Source: Pseudoalteromonas rubra
GTDB lineage: Bacteria; Pseudomonadota; Gammaproteobacteria; Enterobacterales; Alteromonadaceae
DNA: 64,000 nucleotides
Reading direction: 5' to 3'
Assembly (NCBI RefSeq): GCF_000238295.3
Contig: NZ_AHCD03000035.1
Span: 1,054,001 to 1,118,000 of the forward strand
This document shows, piece after piece, positions 42,848 through 51,915 of this stretch; position 1 is the first letter of the stretch; each line of letters begins with the position of its first letter. The translations under genes were made by a program, and so were the position numbers. Below the pieces are notes generated by a model. That model worked only from the letters and a program-made list of their open reading frames with translations, had not been told where the DNA came from and did not search any database.

Positions 42848-43507
42848 TTAACTTGGAAGATACTCAATCGCACGAATGCAAGCGGCAACTAAAACTGCCA
42901 GCTTGTATTCATCAAAGCACTCCTGCTCGAAAGCTTCAGCATCAATAATCCCGAGGCACTCACCCTGCTGATTTAACAGTGGCAGACACACCTCAGCTTG
43001 TACCTTTGGATCACAGGTATAATATTCCCCGCCCTGAGCCACATAATCAGGGATGTTATTGATCACACGTGCCTGCTCAGACATATACGTCTGAATATTG
43101 TTTGATGTAGCGGCAAACGCCTCGGTAATCGGAAACAGAGGACGACTGGGTGCACCATAATAAGCCAGCTTCAGCAACTGTTGTATGCCTTCGGCCGGGC
43201 GCGCCTGATAAATACCAAACCAGTCAACGCCCGTGGCAGTTTTAACGTATTCAGCAATCGTTTGTAAACGCGACAACTGCCGTTCACTTTCACTGTTACG
43301 ACTAACAAAATCACTCAGCAAAAAGGGCGCTTCCTGTAAATTGCCGAACAGACTGCAACTGCCCCCCTCGCCCAGTTCTGGAATTTGGTATGACCACGTG
43401 GCACTGAGGCTATGGGTATCAAGATACGCATCCAACTCGGCGAGCTGACCCGCCACTACGGCTTCGCTAATAGATAAATTACAATGAGAAAGATAGGTAG
43501 AAATCAT
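42848..43507 (-). CDS. GAF-domain protein
   Basis: A 219-residue protein with a GAF domain in about residues 70-215 ('TATGVDWFGIYQARPAEGIQ', 'EVCLPLLNQQGECLGIIDAE'). Layout resembles free methionine sulfoxide reductase and other cytosolic GAF proteins, but the reductase cysteine pattern is not clear, so I give no enzyme name. Start at ATG 43507. It lies 114 bp downstream of the partner-switch regulator gene on the same strand. Confidence 0.72.
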   Translation of the reverse strand: MISTYLSHCNLSISEAVVAGQLAELDAYLDTHSLSATWSYQIPELGEGGSCSLFGNLQEAPFLLSDFVSRNSESERQLSRLQTIAEYVKTATGVDWFGIYQARPAEGIQQLLKLAYYGAPSRPLFPITEAFAATSNNIQTYMSEQARVINNIPDYVAQGGEYYTCDPKVQAEVCLPLLNQQGECLGIIDAEAFEQECFDEYKLAVLVAACIRAIEYLPS

Positions 43508-43621
43508 TTGGCCATCCAAACATCTAAATATCCATCAAATTTAACATGGACGAATGGGGTATGCCAGCGTGTTATGAGAATTTTTTATTTTCAGCAAGAG
43601 TGGCAACAGAGAAAAGTCTCG

Positions 43622-45268
43622 TTATCGCAGCGAATACACCAGCTCAACCTCGTTACCGACCTGATTGTACGTCACACTTTTTGCAATTTCAGAGAGTAAC
43701 TCGACGCCCCTGCCATGCTCCTGCTGTGACTGATGAAGTGCCGTTGAACTGTGGTCGAAGCCATTTCCAGAGTCGCAGATATTAAAAACCAGACAAAATT
43801 CATCCGGACAAAAACGCACATTGATGATGATCAGTGCATCTTTGAGACTTTCCAGCGCGCGTGCTCTTTGCTGATAATACTCAATAAAACCATCGTCCTG
43901 ATTTTTCAAATCCGACTGTAATCCCAGCACCCCATGGTCCAGTGAGTTGTTATATGCCTCGGACAGTAATAGGAACACATTTGATCTGTGTGCGTGCAGA
44001 CCTTCTACTTGCGACAGGATATCAACCAACTCCAGTACCGGATCGGTATATCGCATCTGTTGTGCATTTAGCGAAATACTAATGTTAAAAGGTAAAGTTG
44101 AATACTCAGGGGGTAAGGCCTCAGTAGAAGTATCGGGCAGGCAGTTAATAATTGCGATGCTCAAATCGTCCTGCTGCTCTTTGTGTCCGCTGTATTCGCG
44201 CACTTGCTGGATAATATCTTTTGTCGAGATATCGACTTTGCAACTCAATACATCGATCAAACGCTGCTCACCAAACAATTCACCGTCCGGCGCTTCACTC
44301 TCAATAATACCATCTGTTGCCATCACAATACGGGTGCCTACATCCACTTCAAAATGCAGCGTATTGCGCTCAAATTCATCCTCATCGAGGATCCCAAGGG
44401 ACATGTGCTGAGACTCAATGGTTTTAAGTATTTGCCCCTGGCCATCTATTAGATAGATGTCCGGGAATCCACCTAACCAGGCAGACAAATTTCTCCCGGA
44501 ACTGCTGATTTCTATAATGGCTGCGGCACAAAACATATGCCCAGGTAGCAGCGTATTCAATGAACTATTGAGCTCTGCTGCGATATCATTCACCGCCATC
44601 CCTTTTTGCACCATAGTGTAAAAAATTTTAGATGCAGGTAACGCCCCCACTGCGGCCGCTAAGCCGTGCCCGGTAAAATCACCTAACAAGCAATAAAAGC
44701 CGCCAATCGGGCTTTTCGCCATCAGGAACATATCCCCGTTGAACATTGAGGCGGGTGACAAGTGATAGTCACATAAATCCGCAAAATCTTGCTGCCCGGA
44801 CAAAGCATTACGGAAAATATGTTCGACGATTTCATGTTCTCGTTCGATTTGATTGTAGTGGTACTCTAGCTGTTTCTTTTGCTCGTGGGCTTCTTTACTG
44901 AGCTTTCTTGTCCGAGCATGTGCACGGATTTTTGCTGACAGCACAATCCTGTCAAACGGTTTATGTATGAAGTCGTCTCCCCCAACATGGAGGCACTTCT
45001 CGAAACTGGCGTGATCTTCCAGCGCGGTGATGAATATCACAGGCAAGTATACATCACCCGCGTGCTCTTTAATCTTGGGCGCAGTTTCAAAGCCATCCAT
45101 GACGGGCATCATTACGTCCAACAGAACGATATCCACATCATGCTCGTAGAGCAAATTCAACGCTTCCTGACCATTATTTGCCACCAGCACGTCATAGTGT
45201 TGGTGCTCAAGCATAGTTTGTAGCAATCGACAATTGAGTGGCTGATCATCCACAACCAAAATTAACAT
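43622..45268 (-). CDS. Response regulator with PP2C phosphatase and anti-sigma-type kinase domains
   Basis: A 548-residue three-part protein. Residues 1-120 are a receiver (D7/D8, phosphorylation site D51 in 'DIVLLDVMMPVMDG'). After a coiled coil ('SKEAHEQKKQLEYHYNQIER') comes a PP2C/SpoIIE phosphatase (about 160-375, 'GDFTGHGLAAAVGALPASKI'). The C-terminus (about 405-548) is a GHKL anti-sigma-type kinase ('LLLSEAYNNSLDHGV', 'CDSGNGFDHS'). The layout is that of Pseudomonas HsbR and Shewanella CrsR, which phosphorylate and dephosphorylate a STAS partner. The STAS gene lies just upstream in the same operon, 18 bp away. Confidence 0.9.
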   Translation of the reverse strand: MLILVVDDQPLNCRLLQTMLEHQHYDVLVANNGQEALNLLYEHDVDIVLLDVMMPVMDGFETAPKIKEHAGDVYLPVIFITALEDHASFEKCLHVGGDDFIHKPFDRIVLSAKIRAHARTRKLSKEAHEQKKQLEYHYNQIEREHEIVEHIFRNALSGQQDFADLCDYHLSPASMFNGDMFLMAKSPIGGFYCLLGDFTGHGLAAAVGALPASKIFYTMVQKGMAVNDIAAELNSSLNTLLPGHMFCAAAIIEISSSGRNLSAWLGGFPDIYLIDGQGQILKTIESQHMSLGILDEDEFERNTLHFEVDVGTRIVMATDGIIESEAPDGELFGEQRLIDVLSCKVDISTKDIIQQVREYSGHKEQQDDLSIAIINCLPDTSTEALPPEYSTLPFNISISLNAQQMRYTDPVLELVDILSQVEGLHAHRSNVFLLLSEAYNNSLDHGVLGLQSDLKNQDDGFIEYYQQRARALESLKDALIIINVRFCPDEFCLVFNICDSGNGFDHSSTALHQSQQEHGRGVELLSEIAKSVTYNQVGNEVELVYSLR

Positions 45269-45286
45269 GCACGAGTCCCTCGTGAA

Positions 45287-45592
45287 TTAGTCAATATCGA
45301 ATTTTTTATCGAAGCGTGAAATTTGTAAGATCTTCTTCAGCTGGGGTCTGCAATTACTGATCTGTATACTTGATACCGAATCACCCAGGGTCTTCTTCAT
45401 ATTGAGCAACATACCTAATGCGGAGCTATCCATGTAGTCAGTGTCGCGAAGATCAACGACCACTTTCTCCGTTTGATTACCTACGTCGGCATAGGCCTGA
45501 CGAAAAGACTGGACCAAGTTGAAATCAAATTTCCCTTTGATTTGAATCGTTAGAGTTTTTCCATCCGCTGAAGCATTTTTGCTCAGGCTCAT
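45287..45592 (-). CDS. STAS-domain anti-sigma factor antagonist
   Basis: A 101-residue single STAS domain. The phosphorylatable serine is S56 in 'DLRDTDYMDSSALGMLLNMK'. Such proteins bind a partner protein or anti-sigma factor when unphosphorylated. It is first in a two-gene unit with the phosphatase/kinase response regulator, so the two are almost certainly a partner-switching pair like HsbA-HsbR or CrsA-CrsR. The final target (an anti-sigma factor or a diguanylate cyclase in known systems) is not decided by sequence. Confidence 0.9.
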   Translation of the reverse strand: MSLSKNASADGKTLTIQIKGKFDFNLVQSFRQAYADVGNQTEKVVVDLRDTDYMDSSALGMLLNMKKTLGDSVSSIQISNCRPQLKKILQISRFDKKFDID

Positions 45593-45737
45593 CGCAAGCT
45601 CCTACTTTGGTTAAATTTTGGTATCCATGATGTTGTTTTAAATATAAACCGATAAGTCAAATTAGCCAAAAAATTATCTCGCTTCAAACCGCTTTTTGTT
45701 ACCATAAGGGTATTAAGATTTATACAGGAGAGGCAAA

Positions 45738-46067
45738 ATGTCAGAAAGTCGTTTGGTGTACTCCACCGAGTCTGGCCGGATCAAACATACCGAAAGCCAG
45801 CCAGAACCAGAAGTGAAATTATTTAAAGATGGCGCTGTACGAATAGAGCGACAGACAAAAGGCCGCAAAGGAAAAGGCGTCATGCTGGTCGTGGGTATCG
45901 ACCCGACGGAGCATGACCTGAAGAAACTGGCCAAAACCCTGAAAAGTAAAATGGGCCAGGGCGGCGCACTCAAAGACAACATCATTGAGATCCAGGGCGA
46001 TGATCGCAACAAGCTCAAAGCCTTGCTGGAAGCGCAGGGCTTTAAGGTTAAAATAGCCGGCGGCTAA
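45738..46067 (+). CDS. yciH: Translation initiation factor SUI1/YciH-like protein
   Basis: A 109-residue homologue of eukaryotic eIF1. The SUI1 domain holds 'RQTKGRKGKGVMLVVGIDPT' and 'LGKTLKSKMGQGGALKDN'-type sequence near residues 70-85. E. coli YciH can discriminate aberrant initiation complexes in vitro. Ribosome binding site AGGAGAGG. It is encoded on the opposite strand between the partner-switch pair and the GGDEF/EAL gene. Confidence 0.92.
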   Translation: MSESRLVYSTESGRIKHTESQPEPEVKLFKDGAVRIERQTKGRKGKGVMLVVGIDPTEHDLKKLAKTLKSKMGQGGALKDNIIEIQGDDRNKLKALLEAQGFKVKIAGG

Positions 46068-46114
46068 CCTGAAGGCAGTGCGAAGTCTGTCCCGGGCTGA
46101 CTTCTCAGACCAAT

Positions 46115-49108
46115 TTAATGCGCCTGTTTACCCTGACCAATGTCTGGATGCTGACTTTGCATTAAGATTTCATGTTCAGTCAAAGGGGCGCTGTAATAAT
46201 AACCTTGCACGATAAAGCAGTTATTTCTTTGTAAGAAAGCCACTTGCTCCTGCGTCTCCACCCCCTCTGCAATCACTTTCATACTGAGCTTTTGTGCCAT
46301 TGCGATGATTGCCGCGGTGATTTCCATATCATTAGAATCCTCGGGGATATCCTTCACAAATGAGCGGTCCACTTTGAGTACATCAACCGGAAAACGCTTT
46401 AAATAACTCAGTGACGAGTAACCAGTGCCAAAATCATCAATGGACAAAGACACACCGAGCTTTTTCATTTCCAGGAGCTGCTCAATGGCGGCTTCAACGT
46501 CTCCCATTAGCATACTCTCTGTGAGCTCCAGATGCAGCATTTGAGGTGACAGGCCAGTCTCTTTTAGTGTCATTGCAATGTTGTCAATCAGCTCAGCATC
46601 TTTAAACTGACGAGCTGACAGGTTGATGGAAATATCTGCGGTACGGCCACTGCGGCGTAACCTGGCCGAAAACTGGCAGGCTTCACGCAATACCCAGGCG
46701 CCAAGCTCCACTATCATACCGGTTGCCTCGGCAATGGGTATAAATTTTGTGGGTGCAATAAAGCCTTTCTCAGGGTGATACCAACGCACCAGGGCTTCGT
46801 AACCAACCACTTGCTCCGTTATGCTGTCAATCTGCGGTTGATAGCGCAAACTGAACTGTCCTTCCTTAATGGCCTGGCGCAGTTCATTTTCAATATACAA
46901 ACGCTCATTGGCCGCAGCGTCCAGCTCCTGAGAGTAAAAATGGAATGTATTTCGTCCCTTCGCTTTGGCCTCATACATGGCCAAGTCTGCGTGTTTCAGT
47001 AGCTGCTCTTCTTCTTTACTATCAAAAGGAGCCAGTGTTATCCCAATACTGGCGCTGACAATCACTTCATTATTGCCAAGCCGGATTGGCTTTGCCAATG
47101 TTCGCTGTATGGTATGTGCTACATCCATGGCATTTTCACGACTTTCAATCCCACTGAGCAAAACAGCAAATTCATCACCACCGAGACGTGCAATCGTGTC
47201 CTCTGCGCGTAACCTCTGTTTTAGCCTGTCAGCCACTTCGACCAACAACCGGTCTCCAGCGTCGTGGCCCAGCGTATCATTGATGCGTTTAAATTCATCA
47301 AGATCAAAGTAAAACAGTGCAAAGGCATAATGCCCGCGCTCTGCCAGTGCCATCGACTTACGCAGTTGCATGCGGAAAAAAGTGCGATTTGCCAGCCCGG
47401 TCAATGTGTCAAAATAAGCCAACTCTTCCATTTTCCGCTGGCTTTCTTTAACGAAGGAAATATCCTGAGCCGACGCCACATAGCTGGAAATGCGCCCATT
47501 CTCCTCTCTGATTGGGGAAATACTCAAGCTCACCCAGATCGGCTCATCAGAGACGCCTTGTAGCAGTGTATCACCTCGCCAATAATTACGACTGCGAAGA
47601 TCAAAGTCTATGTCATCGACAATGATTGCCATCTCTTTAGAGACAATACCGAGCAAAGGCGCACCGGTGAAATGTGCTTCATTAAAGCCGGTCATTTCCA
47701 TCATTTTGGGATTGACATATTCAATCTTGAATCTGTCATTGGTGATCAACACCCCGGTACCCGAGAACTCAACCGCCTTACCTAGCCGGTTTGCTTGCTT
47801 TTGCGCGGACTCCCTTTCTGACACCCGGGTATTCAGCCCATGGATCAATTTACGGGTTTCATCGCTCATATCGTTGATTGAAGCATTCAACATACCCAGC
47901 TCATCATTGGCATCTGGCAGTTCGGGATGGTCAAGCTGCCCCTTACCAAACGACACCAACGCATCCACAGACTGATTAATGCGTCTGAGGATCAAGTGAT
48001 AGATCACCTGATGCAGTAACAGAGACACAAACAGCCCATAAATGATAAACAATCCTGAGAACTTCCACTTTAAATCATGCAAGGCAAACAAAGCCGAATC
48101 TCGTTTTTTATAATAACCGATATACCAGTCCAGCTCGGTCAGGTGAACGACATTCGCCAAATAAGACTCCTGCTGATACCCGAATTCACTTTGCAAACTA
48201 GGTAAGTTAACGCGCAACGTATTATCTATCATCTCCTGAAAAGCTGCGGGTAAGGAGTCCTTATTTGCCAGTTGATTATTATGCGCAATGATGCCCATAT
48301 TGGGTGCAGATAACACCCGCCCTTGCTTATCAAACACTATATATGCAGACTCTTCGGTGGCTTTCGGCAGCCGTCTAAGCAACACATCGAGCTCCAGATC
48401 ACTGCCCGTGAACCCTCGATAAACATCGTCAACATACAATGGTACGAGTACACTAACGACCCATTTGCTCCAGACTGCATCATAATGAATCCCAGACCAC
48501 AGTGCCTGACGAGTGGGATTTAGTTCTTCACGCAACAGCGGCAATGCATGAATACTGAAATGACTGCTCCCTTTGCCGTCCACAAGCAACGAGTTTGGCG
48601 GCGAAATACGCACAAAATCATCTGTGGTGTGAAGATAAAAATTAAAGAAGTCCTGTAATAACAAAGGAGACAGAGAGTTCCAGACAAACTCTGATTCGGT
48701 AAGCAAAGCCTGAGTCTGTTCGTTCAGGTTTTTTACTGGCAAGTAAGCCGCAGAAATACCATTTGCCGCGATACTATTGATGCGCTCATCGTTGCGATTA
48801 ATTTGTACCTGCTGTTCAGATGAGGTTTGCCCGGATTGCTCCGAAAACAAAGATTTGCTCACCACCATGTTGGCTTGCTGAGCGAGCTTTTTCTTTAACG
48901 TGAGAAACTCGGAAAAGTGCATCAGGGTTTGTTCGCTTTGCACTCTCAACTCATGAAATTCTTCATAAACAAGTTGCTTTTCTTCGGTTTTCAACATTAA
49001 GGCAGCAGCAATTGCCCCGGCAATCAAACACACAGCGGCAGTTAACACCGGAAGTTTGACACTGAGCGAGTTAAAACCAAAGCGAGACACAGGTCGTCGA
49101 TAGCCCAC
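46115..49108 (-). CDS. Membrane sensor protein with PAS, GGDEF and EAL domains
   Basis: A 997-residue c-di-GMP enzyme. A membrane segment (about 18-38), a large periplasmic sensor region (about 40-345), a second membrane segment (about 350-370), a HAMP-like linker, a PAS domain (about 445-565, 'FSGTGVLITNDRFKIEYVNP'), a GGDEF domain with intact 'RLGGDEFAVLLSG' (near residue 642), and an EAL domain with 'GYEALVRWYHPEKG' (E771) and 'SIDDFGTGYSSLSYLKRFPV'. Both catalytic motifs look complete, so it could make or break c-di-GMP. Start is GTG with AAAGG upstream. The nearby partner-switch module makes a regulatory link worth considering. Confidence 0.92.
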   Translation of the reverse strand: MGYRRPVSRFGFNSLSVKLPVLTAAVCLIAGAIAAALMLKTEEKQLVYEEFHELRVQSEQTLMHFSEFLTLKKKLAQQANMVVSKSLFSEQSGQTSSEQQVQINRNDERINSIAANGISAAYLPVKNLNEQTQALLTESEFVWNSLSPLLLQDFFNFYLHTTDDFVRISPPNSLLVDGKGSSHFSIHALPLLREELNPTRQALWSGIHYDAVWSKWVVSVLVPLYVDDVYRGFTGSDLELDVLLRRLPKATEESAYIVFDKQGRVLSAPNMGIIAHNNQLANKDSLPAAFQEMIDNTLRVNLPSLQSEFGYQQESYLANVVHLTELDWYIGYYKKRDSALFALHDLKWKFSGLFIIYGLFVSLLLHQVIYHLILRRINQSVDALVSFGKGQLDHPELPDANDELGMLNASINDMSDETRKLIHGLNTRVSERESAQKQANRLGKAVEFSGTGVLITNDRFKIEYVNPKMMEMTGFNEAHFTGAPLLGIVSKEMAIIVDDIDFDLRSRNYWRGDTLLQGVSDEPIWVSLSISPIREENGRISSYVASAQDISFVKESQRKMEELAYFDTLTGLANRTFFRMQLRKSMALAERGHYAFALFYFDLDEFKRINDTLGHDAGDRLLVEVADRLKQRLRAEDTIARLGGDEFAVLLSGIESRENAMDVAHTIQRTLAKPIRLGNNEVIVSASIGITLAPFDSKEEEQLLKHADLAMYEAKAKGRNTFHFYSQELDAAANERLYIENELRQAIKEGQFSLRYQPQIDSITEQVVGYEALVRWYHPEKGFIAPTKFIPIAEATGMIVELGAWVLREACQFSARLRRSGRTADISINLSARQFKDAELIDNIAMTLKETGLSPQMLHLELTESMLMGDVEAAIEQLLEMKKLGVSLSIDDFGTGYSSLSYLKRFPVDVLKVDRSFVKDIPEDSNDMEITAAIIAMAQKLSMKVIAEGVETQEQVAFLQRNNCFIVQGYYYSAPLTEHEILMQSQHPDIGQGKQAH

Positions 49109-49284
49109 GATAAACCTTTTAGCTAGTTATAGTTTTTTCAAGATAAGTGCGCAGAATATACCAGATCATGGGGAACCTCGCCAAACACTTTGCCAGATAT
49201 GTCTCAATTCGGACTTGTATAGTTAAAATGATCTGTGCTAATAATAGCGTTAATTAAATTAAGCACCAAAATTTAGACAGATTT

Positions 49285-49335
49285 ATGACTTTAACAACAC
49301 GCAACTATTTTTTCTTTTTTAGCTTCTTTAGGTGA
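49285..49335 (+). CDS. pheL: pheA leader peptide PheL
   Basis: A 16-codon frame encoding MTLTTRNYFFFFSFFR, with six phenylalanines and one tyrosine in nine residues. It is followed by a terminator hairpin and then pheA, 90 bp downstream. This is the standard layout of a transcription attenuator: a ribosome stalled at Phe codons favours the antiterminator. A promoter-like TTGTAT-N18-TAATAA lies 41-70 bp upstream. I see no strong ribosome binding site, which is also common for short leaders. Confidence 0.85.
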   Translation: MTLTTRNYFFFFSFFR

Positions 49336-49402
49336 AGAGGCTTAACTGTTTGCGTGTAAAAGTTCAGATAGCTAAGCCTCCCACACCGGGAGGCTTTTTT
49401 TT
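49321..49402 (+). promoter_or_regulatory. Phenylalanine attenuator upstream of pheA
   Basis: Three mutually exclusive pairings can be read. Segments 1:2 pair AGCTTCTT (49321-49328) with AAGAGGCT (49335-49342, one G-U). The antiterminator 2:3 pairs GAGGCTTA (49337-49344) with TAAGCCTC (49373-49380). The terminator 3:4 pairs AAGCCTCCC with GGGAGGCTT and is followed by a run of T (49374-49402). Segment 1 overlaps the last codons of the leader peptide, so ribosome position decides the outcome. Confidence 0.88.
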
Positions 49403-49424
49403 GGCACAATGGGAGTGAGGACCT

Positions 49425-50579
49425 ATGACACAAGATACTTTGGATGCTCTGCGTAAAGACATCAACGAAATTGACTCTGAGCTGCTTATCCTGCTGGCAA
49501 AACGCCGCAGACTAAGCCACAGCGTATTGGAATATAAGATCACCAATAACAAACCAATCCGAGACGAAGCCCGCGAGCTCGCGCTACTGGAAAAGCTCAT
49601 CAACTATGGTAAATCACTAGGCCTGGACCCTTTTTATATCAACAATGTTTTTCAGGTTATCCTGGAAGATTCAGTATTGAATCAACAAGCGATGCTACAA
49701 AAAAGCCTGAACCCGGAGTCGTTAAGCGATACACATAAAGTGGCTTACCTTGGCGGACAAGGATCATACAGCCAGCTTGCCTGCCATAAATATTTTAGCC
49801 GCCGCCCGGGTACCCTGGTCGAACTTGGATGCCAGACATTTTTAGATATCACCCAGTCTGTCGAAAAAGGTCAGGCTGATTACGGTATTTTACCCATTGA
49901 AAACACCAGCTCTGGCAGTATCAATGAAGTCTTTGATTTACTCCAGCACGCTCAGGTTTCGATTATTGGCGAGGTGACGCACAGTGTAGAGCATTGTTTG
50001 TTGGCGCAAGAAGGCACAACCCTCAAAGACATCAACAAAATCTTTGCACATCACCAACCCTTCGCGCAATGCAGTCGCTTCCTGGAAGGGCTTGGCGACC
50101 TGACGCAAGAAGCCTGCGACTCCACCTCCAGTGCGCTTAAACTGGCAGCCGATACCCCGAATAGTGCCGCGATTGGCTCAGCTCAGGCCGGGAAAGGGTT
50201 CGGTCTTGAAGTGTTGAAAACGGGCCTCGCGAACCAGGCTGAGAATCACAGCCGCTTTATTGTCGTTGCACGTCAGCCACTGCAAGTATCGACACAGATC
50301 CCGACCAAAACCAGCCTGATCATGGCAACCAAGCAAAAAGTCGGCTCACTTGCCGACGCCCTGATGGTATTCAAAGAGCACAACATTAATATGACTAAGC
50401 TGGAATCGCGTCCAGTGCCGGGTAACCCCTGGGAAGAAGTGTTTTACGTTGACCTACAGGCCAATGTCGCTGATAAGCTGGTGCAAAGCGCCCTTGAATC
50501 GCTAAAAGAGCATACTCAGTTTGTGCGTATTCTGGGCTGTTATCAAAGTGAATCTTTGCAGGCTGTCGAAGTTGTATAA
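49425..50579 (+). CDS. pheA: Bifunctional chorismate mutase/prephenate dehydratase
   Basis: A 384-residue enzyme that turns chorismate into prephenate and then phenylpyruvate. The chorismate mutase domain is residues 1-90 ('DINEIDSELLILLAKRRRLS'), the prephenate dehydratase domain about 104-285 ('YLGGQGSYSQLACHKYF', 'GILPIENTSSGSINEVF'), and the ACT domain about 297-375 with the Phe-binding 'ESRPVPGNPWEEVFYVD'. Phenylalanine feedback inhibition is expected. Expression is under a leader-peptide attenuator. It converges on tyrA, the same pair order as in E. coli. Confidence 0.97.
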   Translation: MTQDTLDALRKDINEIDSELLILLAKRRRLSHSVLEYKITNNKPIRDEARELALLEKLINYGKSLGLDPFYINNVFQVILEDSVLNQQAMLQKSLNPESLSDTHKVAYLGGQGSYSQLACHKYFSRRPGTLVELGCQTFLDITQSVEKGQADYGILPIENTSSGSINEVFDLLQHAQVSIIGEVTHSVEHCLLAQEGTTLKDINKIFAHHQPFAQCSRFLEGLGDLTQEACDSTSSALKLAADTPNSAAIGSAQAGKGFGLEVLKTGLANQAENHSRFIVVARQPLQVSTQIPTKTSLIMATKQKVGSLADALMVFKEHNINMTKLESRPVPGNPWEEVFYVDLQANVADKLVQSALESLKEHTQFVRILGCYQSESLQAVEVV

Positions 50580-50585
50580 GGTATC

Positions 50586-50609
50586 CAGAGCGAGGTCTGC
50601 CTCGCTCTG
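50586..50609. terminator. Hairpin between convergent pheA and tyrA
   Basis: CAGAGCGAG and CTCGCTCTG form a perfect 9-bp stem with a 6-base loop. It lies 7 bases after the pheA stop codon and 12 bases beyond the tyrA stop. There is no long T-run, so termination may depend on other factors. Confidence 0.6.
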
Positions 50610-50620
50610 ATCTGAAGCAA

Positions 50621-51760
50621 TTATGAAATGACCTTAGCGTCGTTAGCCTTGTTCAGCAAACCACGGCTTTGGCGCAAAAAGGTTTGGGCACTGTCCGAAA
50701 AATATCCCTTCGCTTCTTCAAACGCGGCCATTAAGGCGGCTTTATCCCCGGCCTGAAGCCTGGTCAGGGTCTGCTCAAACGTATCCTGATAGCTCGCGAG
50801 CAACCCTTCTACCTCGTCAAATTGAGCCAGCATAATGTCGGTATAGAGCTCTCCCGATTGCGCGAACAAACGACCGACCATCATGAGTTCTAACTGATAA
50901 ATTGGCGATGAGCAGCTTCTTAGCTCTTCCAGTGTATGACATTGCCGGGCCAAAAACTGGCCATATACAAAGGTTGTCAGGTGGCGCATAACCTGAATGA
51001 TCTGCATCGCCTGATCGTGTTTTTTAGCCGCCATGTTCGCCAAATGACAGCCCCAGATCTGTAATTGCTCAAGCAGCCCCTGGTAAACTTCACTACCTCG
51101 CCCGTCGCACACTACGACCGTCTGTTTAACCCAATGTGAAATGTCCGGACCAAACATAGGGTGTAATCCGACCACAGGCCCGGAGTGCTTTTTCATCATT
51201 GCCTGTAGCGGGGCTTGTTTAACCGATGTAATATCAGCGAGTATACATTCATCAGGCAGTGGTGGCAGGCCCTGGATCACTTGCTCTAAGGCATTAATGG
51301 GCACGCTTAACAATACCAATCTGGCGTCTGCTAGAATGCTTGCCTGATCGGCCTGCTGTGCCTTATCGAGCACCCGTACTTCATACCCAGAGCGTTGCAA
51401 CTGGCGAGCAAAAAGTTGGCCCATCGCACCCGCGCCACCCACAATCACCACAGGGGACAATTGCGGTGCTGCACATGCCAATTCACTTTGCTGATTTTCA
51501 TAAGCCTCGCGCATCATACGACGCAGAATATCTTCAACCAGATCCGGGTTTACCCCTTTGCGCTCAGCCTGTGCTCGCCGGGCCTCAATCAGACTCGCTT
51601 CTCGTTGCGGCACATGCAGTGGTGCCCCGGAGGCTTGTTTAATTTTCCCCACCTGTTCAGTTAACTCACGCCGCTGCGCGAGCAGGTCAACTAACGCGCT
51701 GTCACACGCGTCAATTTTCTCCCTGAGCAAGGATAGTTCAGATGTTTGACTCATTCCCAT
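50621..51760 (-). CDS. tyrA: Bifunctional chorismate mutase/prephenate dehydrogenase
   Basis: A 379-residue enzyme that makes 4-hydroxyphenylpyruvate for tyrosine. The mutase domain is residues 1-95 ('KIDACDSALVDLLAQRRELT') and the NAD-dependent dehydrogenase follows with 'VIVGGAGAMGQLFARQLQRS' and 'LHPMFGPDISHW'. The protein is complete. It converges on pheA. I keep the ATG at 51760; a second ATG two codons later is possible. I see no aroF-type DAHP synthase gene next to it, unlike E. coli. Confidence 0.96.
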   Translation of the reverse strand: MGMSQTSELSLLREKIDACDSALVDLLAQRRELTEQVGKIKQASGAPLHVPQREASLIEARRAQAERKGVNPDLVEDILRRMMREAYENQQSELACAAPQLSPVVIVGGAGAMGQLFARQLQRSGYEVRVLDKAQQADQASILADARLVLLSVPINALEQVIQGLPPLPDECILADITSVKQAPLQAMMKKHSGPVVGLHPMFGPDISHWVKQTVVVCDGRGSEVYQGLLEQLQIWGCHLANMAAKKHDQAMQIIQVMRHLTTFVYGQFLARQCHTLEELRSCSSPIYQLELMMVGRLFAQSGELYTDIMLAQFDEVEGLLASYQDTFEQTLTRLQAGDKAALMAAFEEAKGYFSDSAQTFLRQSRGLLNKANDAKVIS

Positions 51761-51861
51761 AGCGTAAACTATTATTTACTTCAGTAAACTAAAAGATACA
51801 GCCAGTCTAACAGGAAGAAATAGGATTAGAAAGCGGATTGATATTATAGGATACAAAAACC

Positions 51862-51893
51862 AAAACGGGCCACTCAAAGAGTGGCCCGTTTTT
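51862..51893 (-). terminator. Terminator of the rpsP-rimM-trmD-rplS operon
   Basis: AAAACGGGCCACTC-AAA-GAGTGGCCCGTTTTT is a perfect 14-bp stem with A/T runs on both sides. It is just outside the duplicated block, so only the downstream rplS copy is followed by it. That is consistent with one original operon end. Confidence 0.92.
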
Positions 51894-51915
51894 AAGCATT
51901 GGTATATGCAACGTA

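Noticed and set aside
49364..49603. 79-residue minus-strand frame over the pheA leader and start
   Set aside because: It is antisense to the attenuator terminator and the chorismate mutase domain; a shadow frame.
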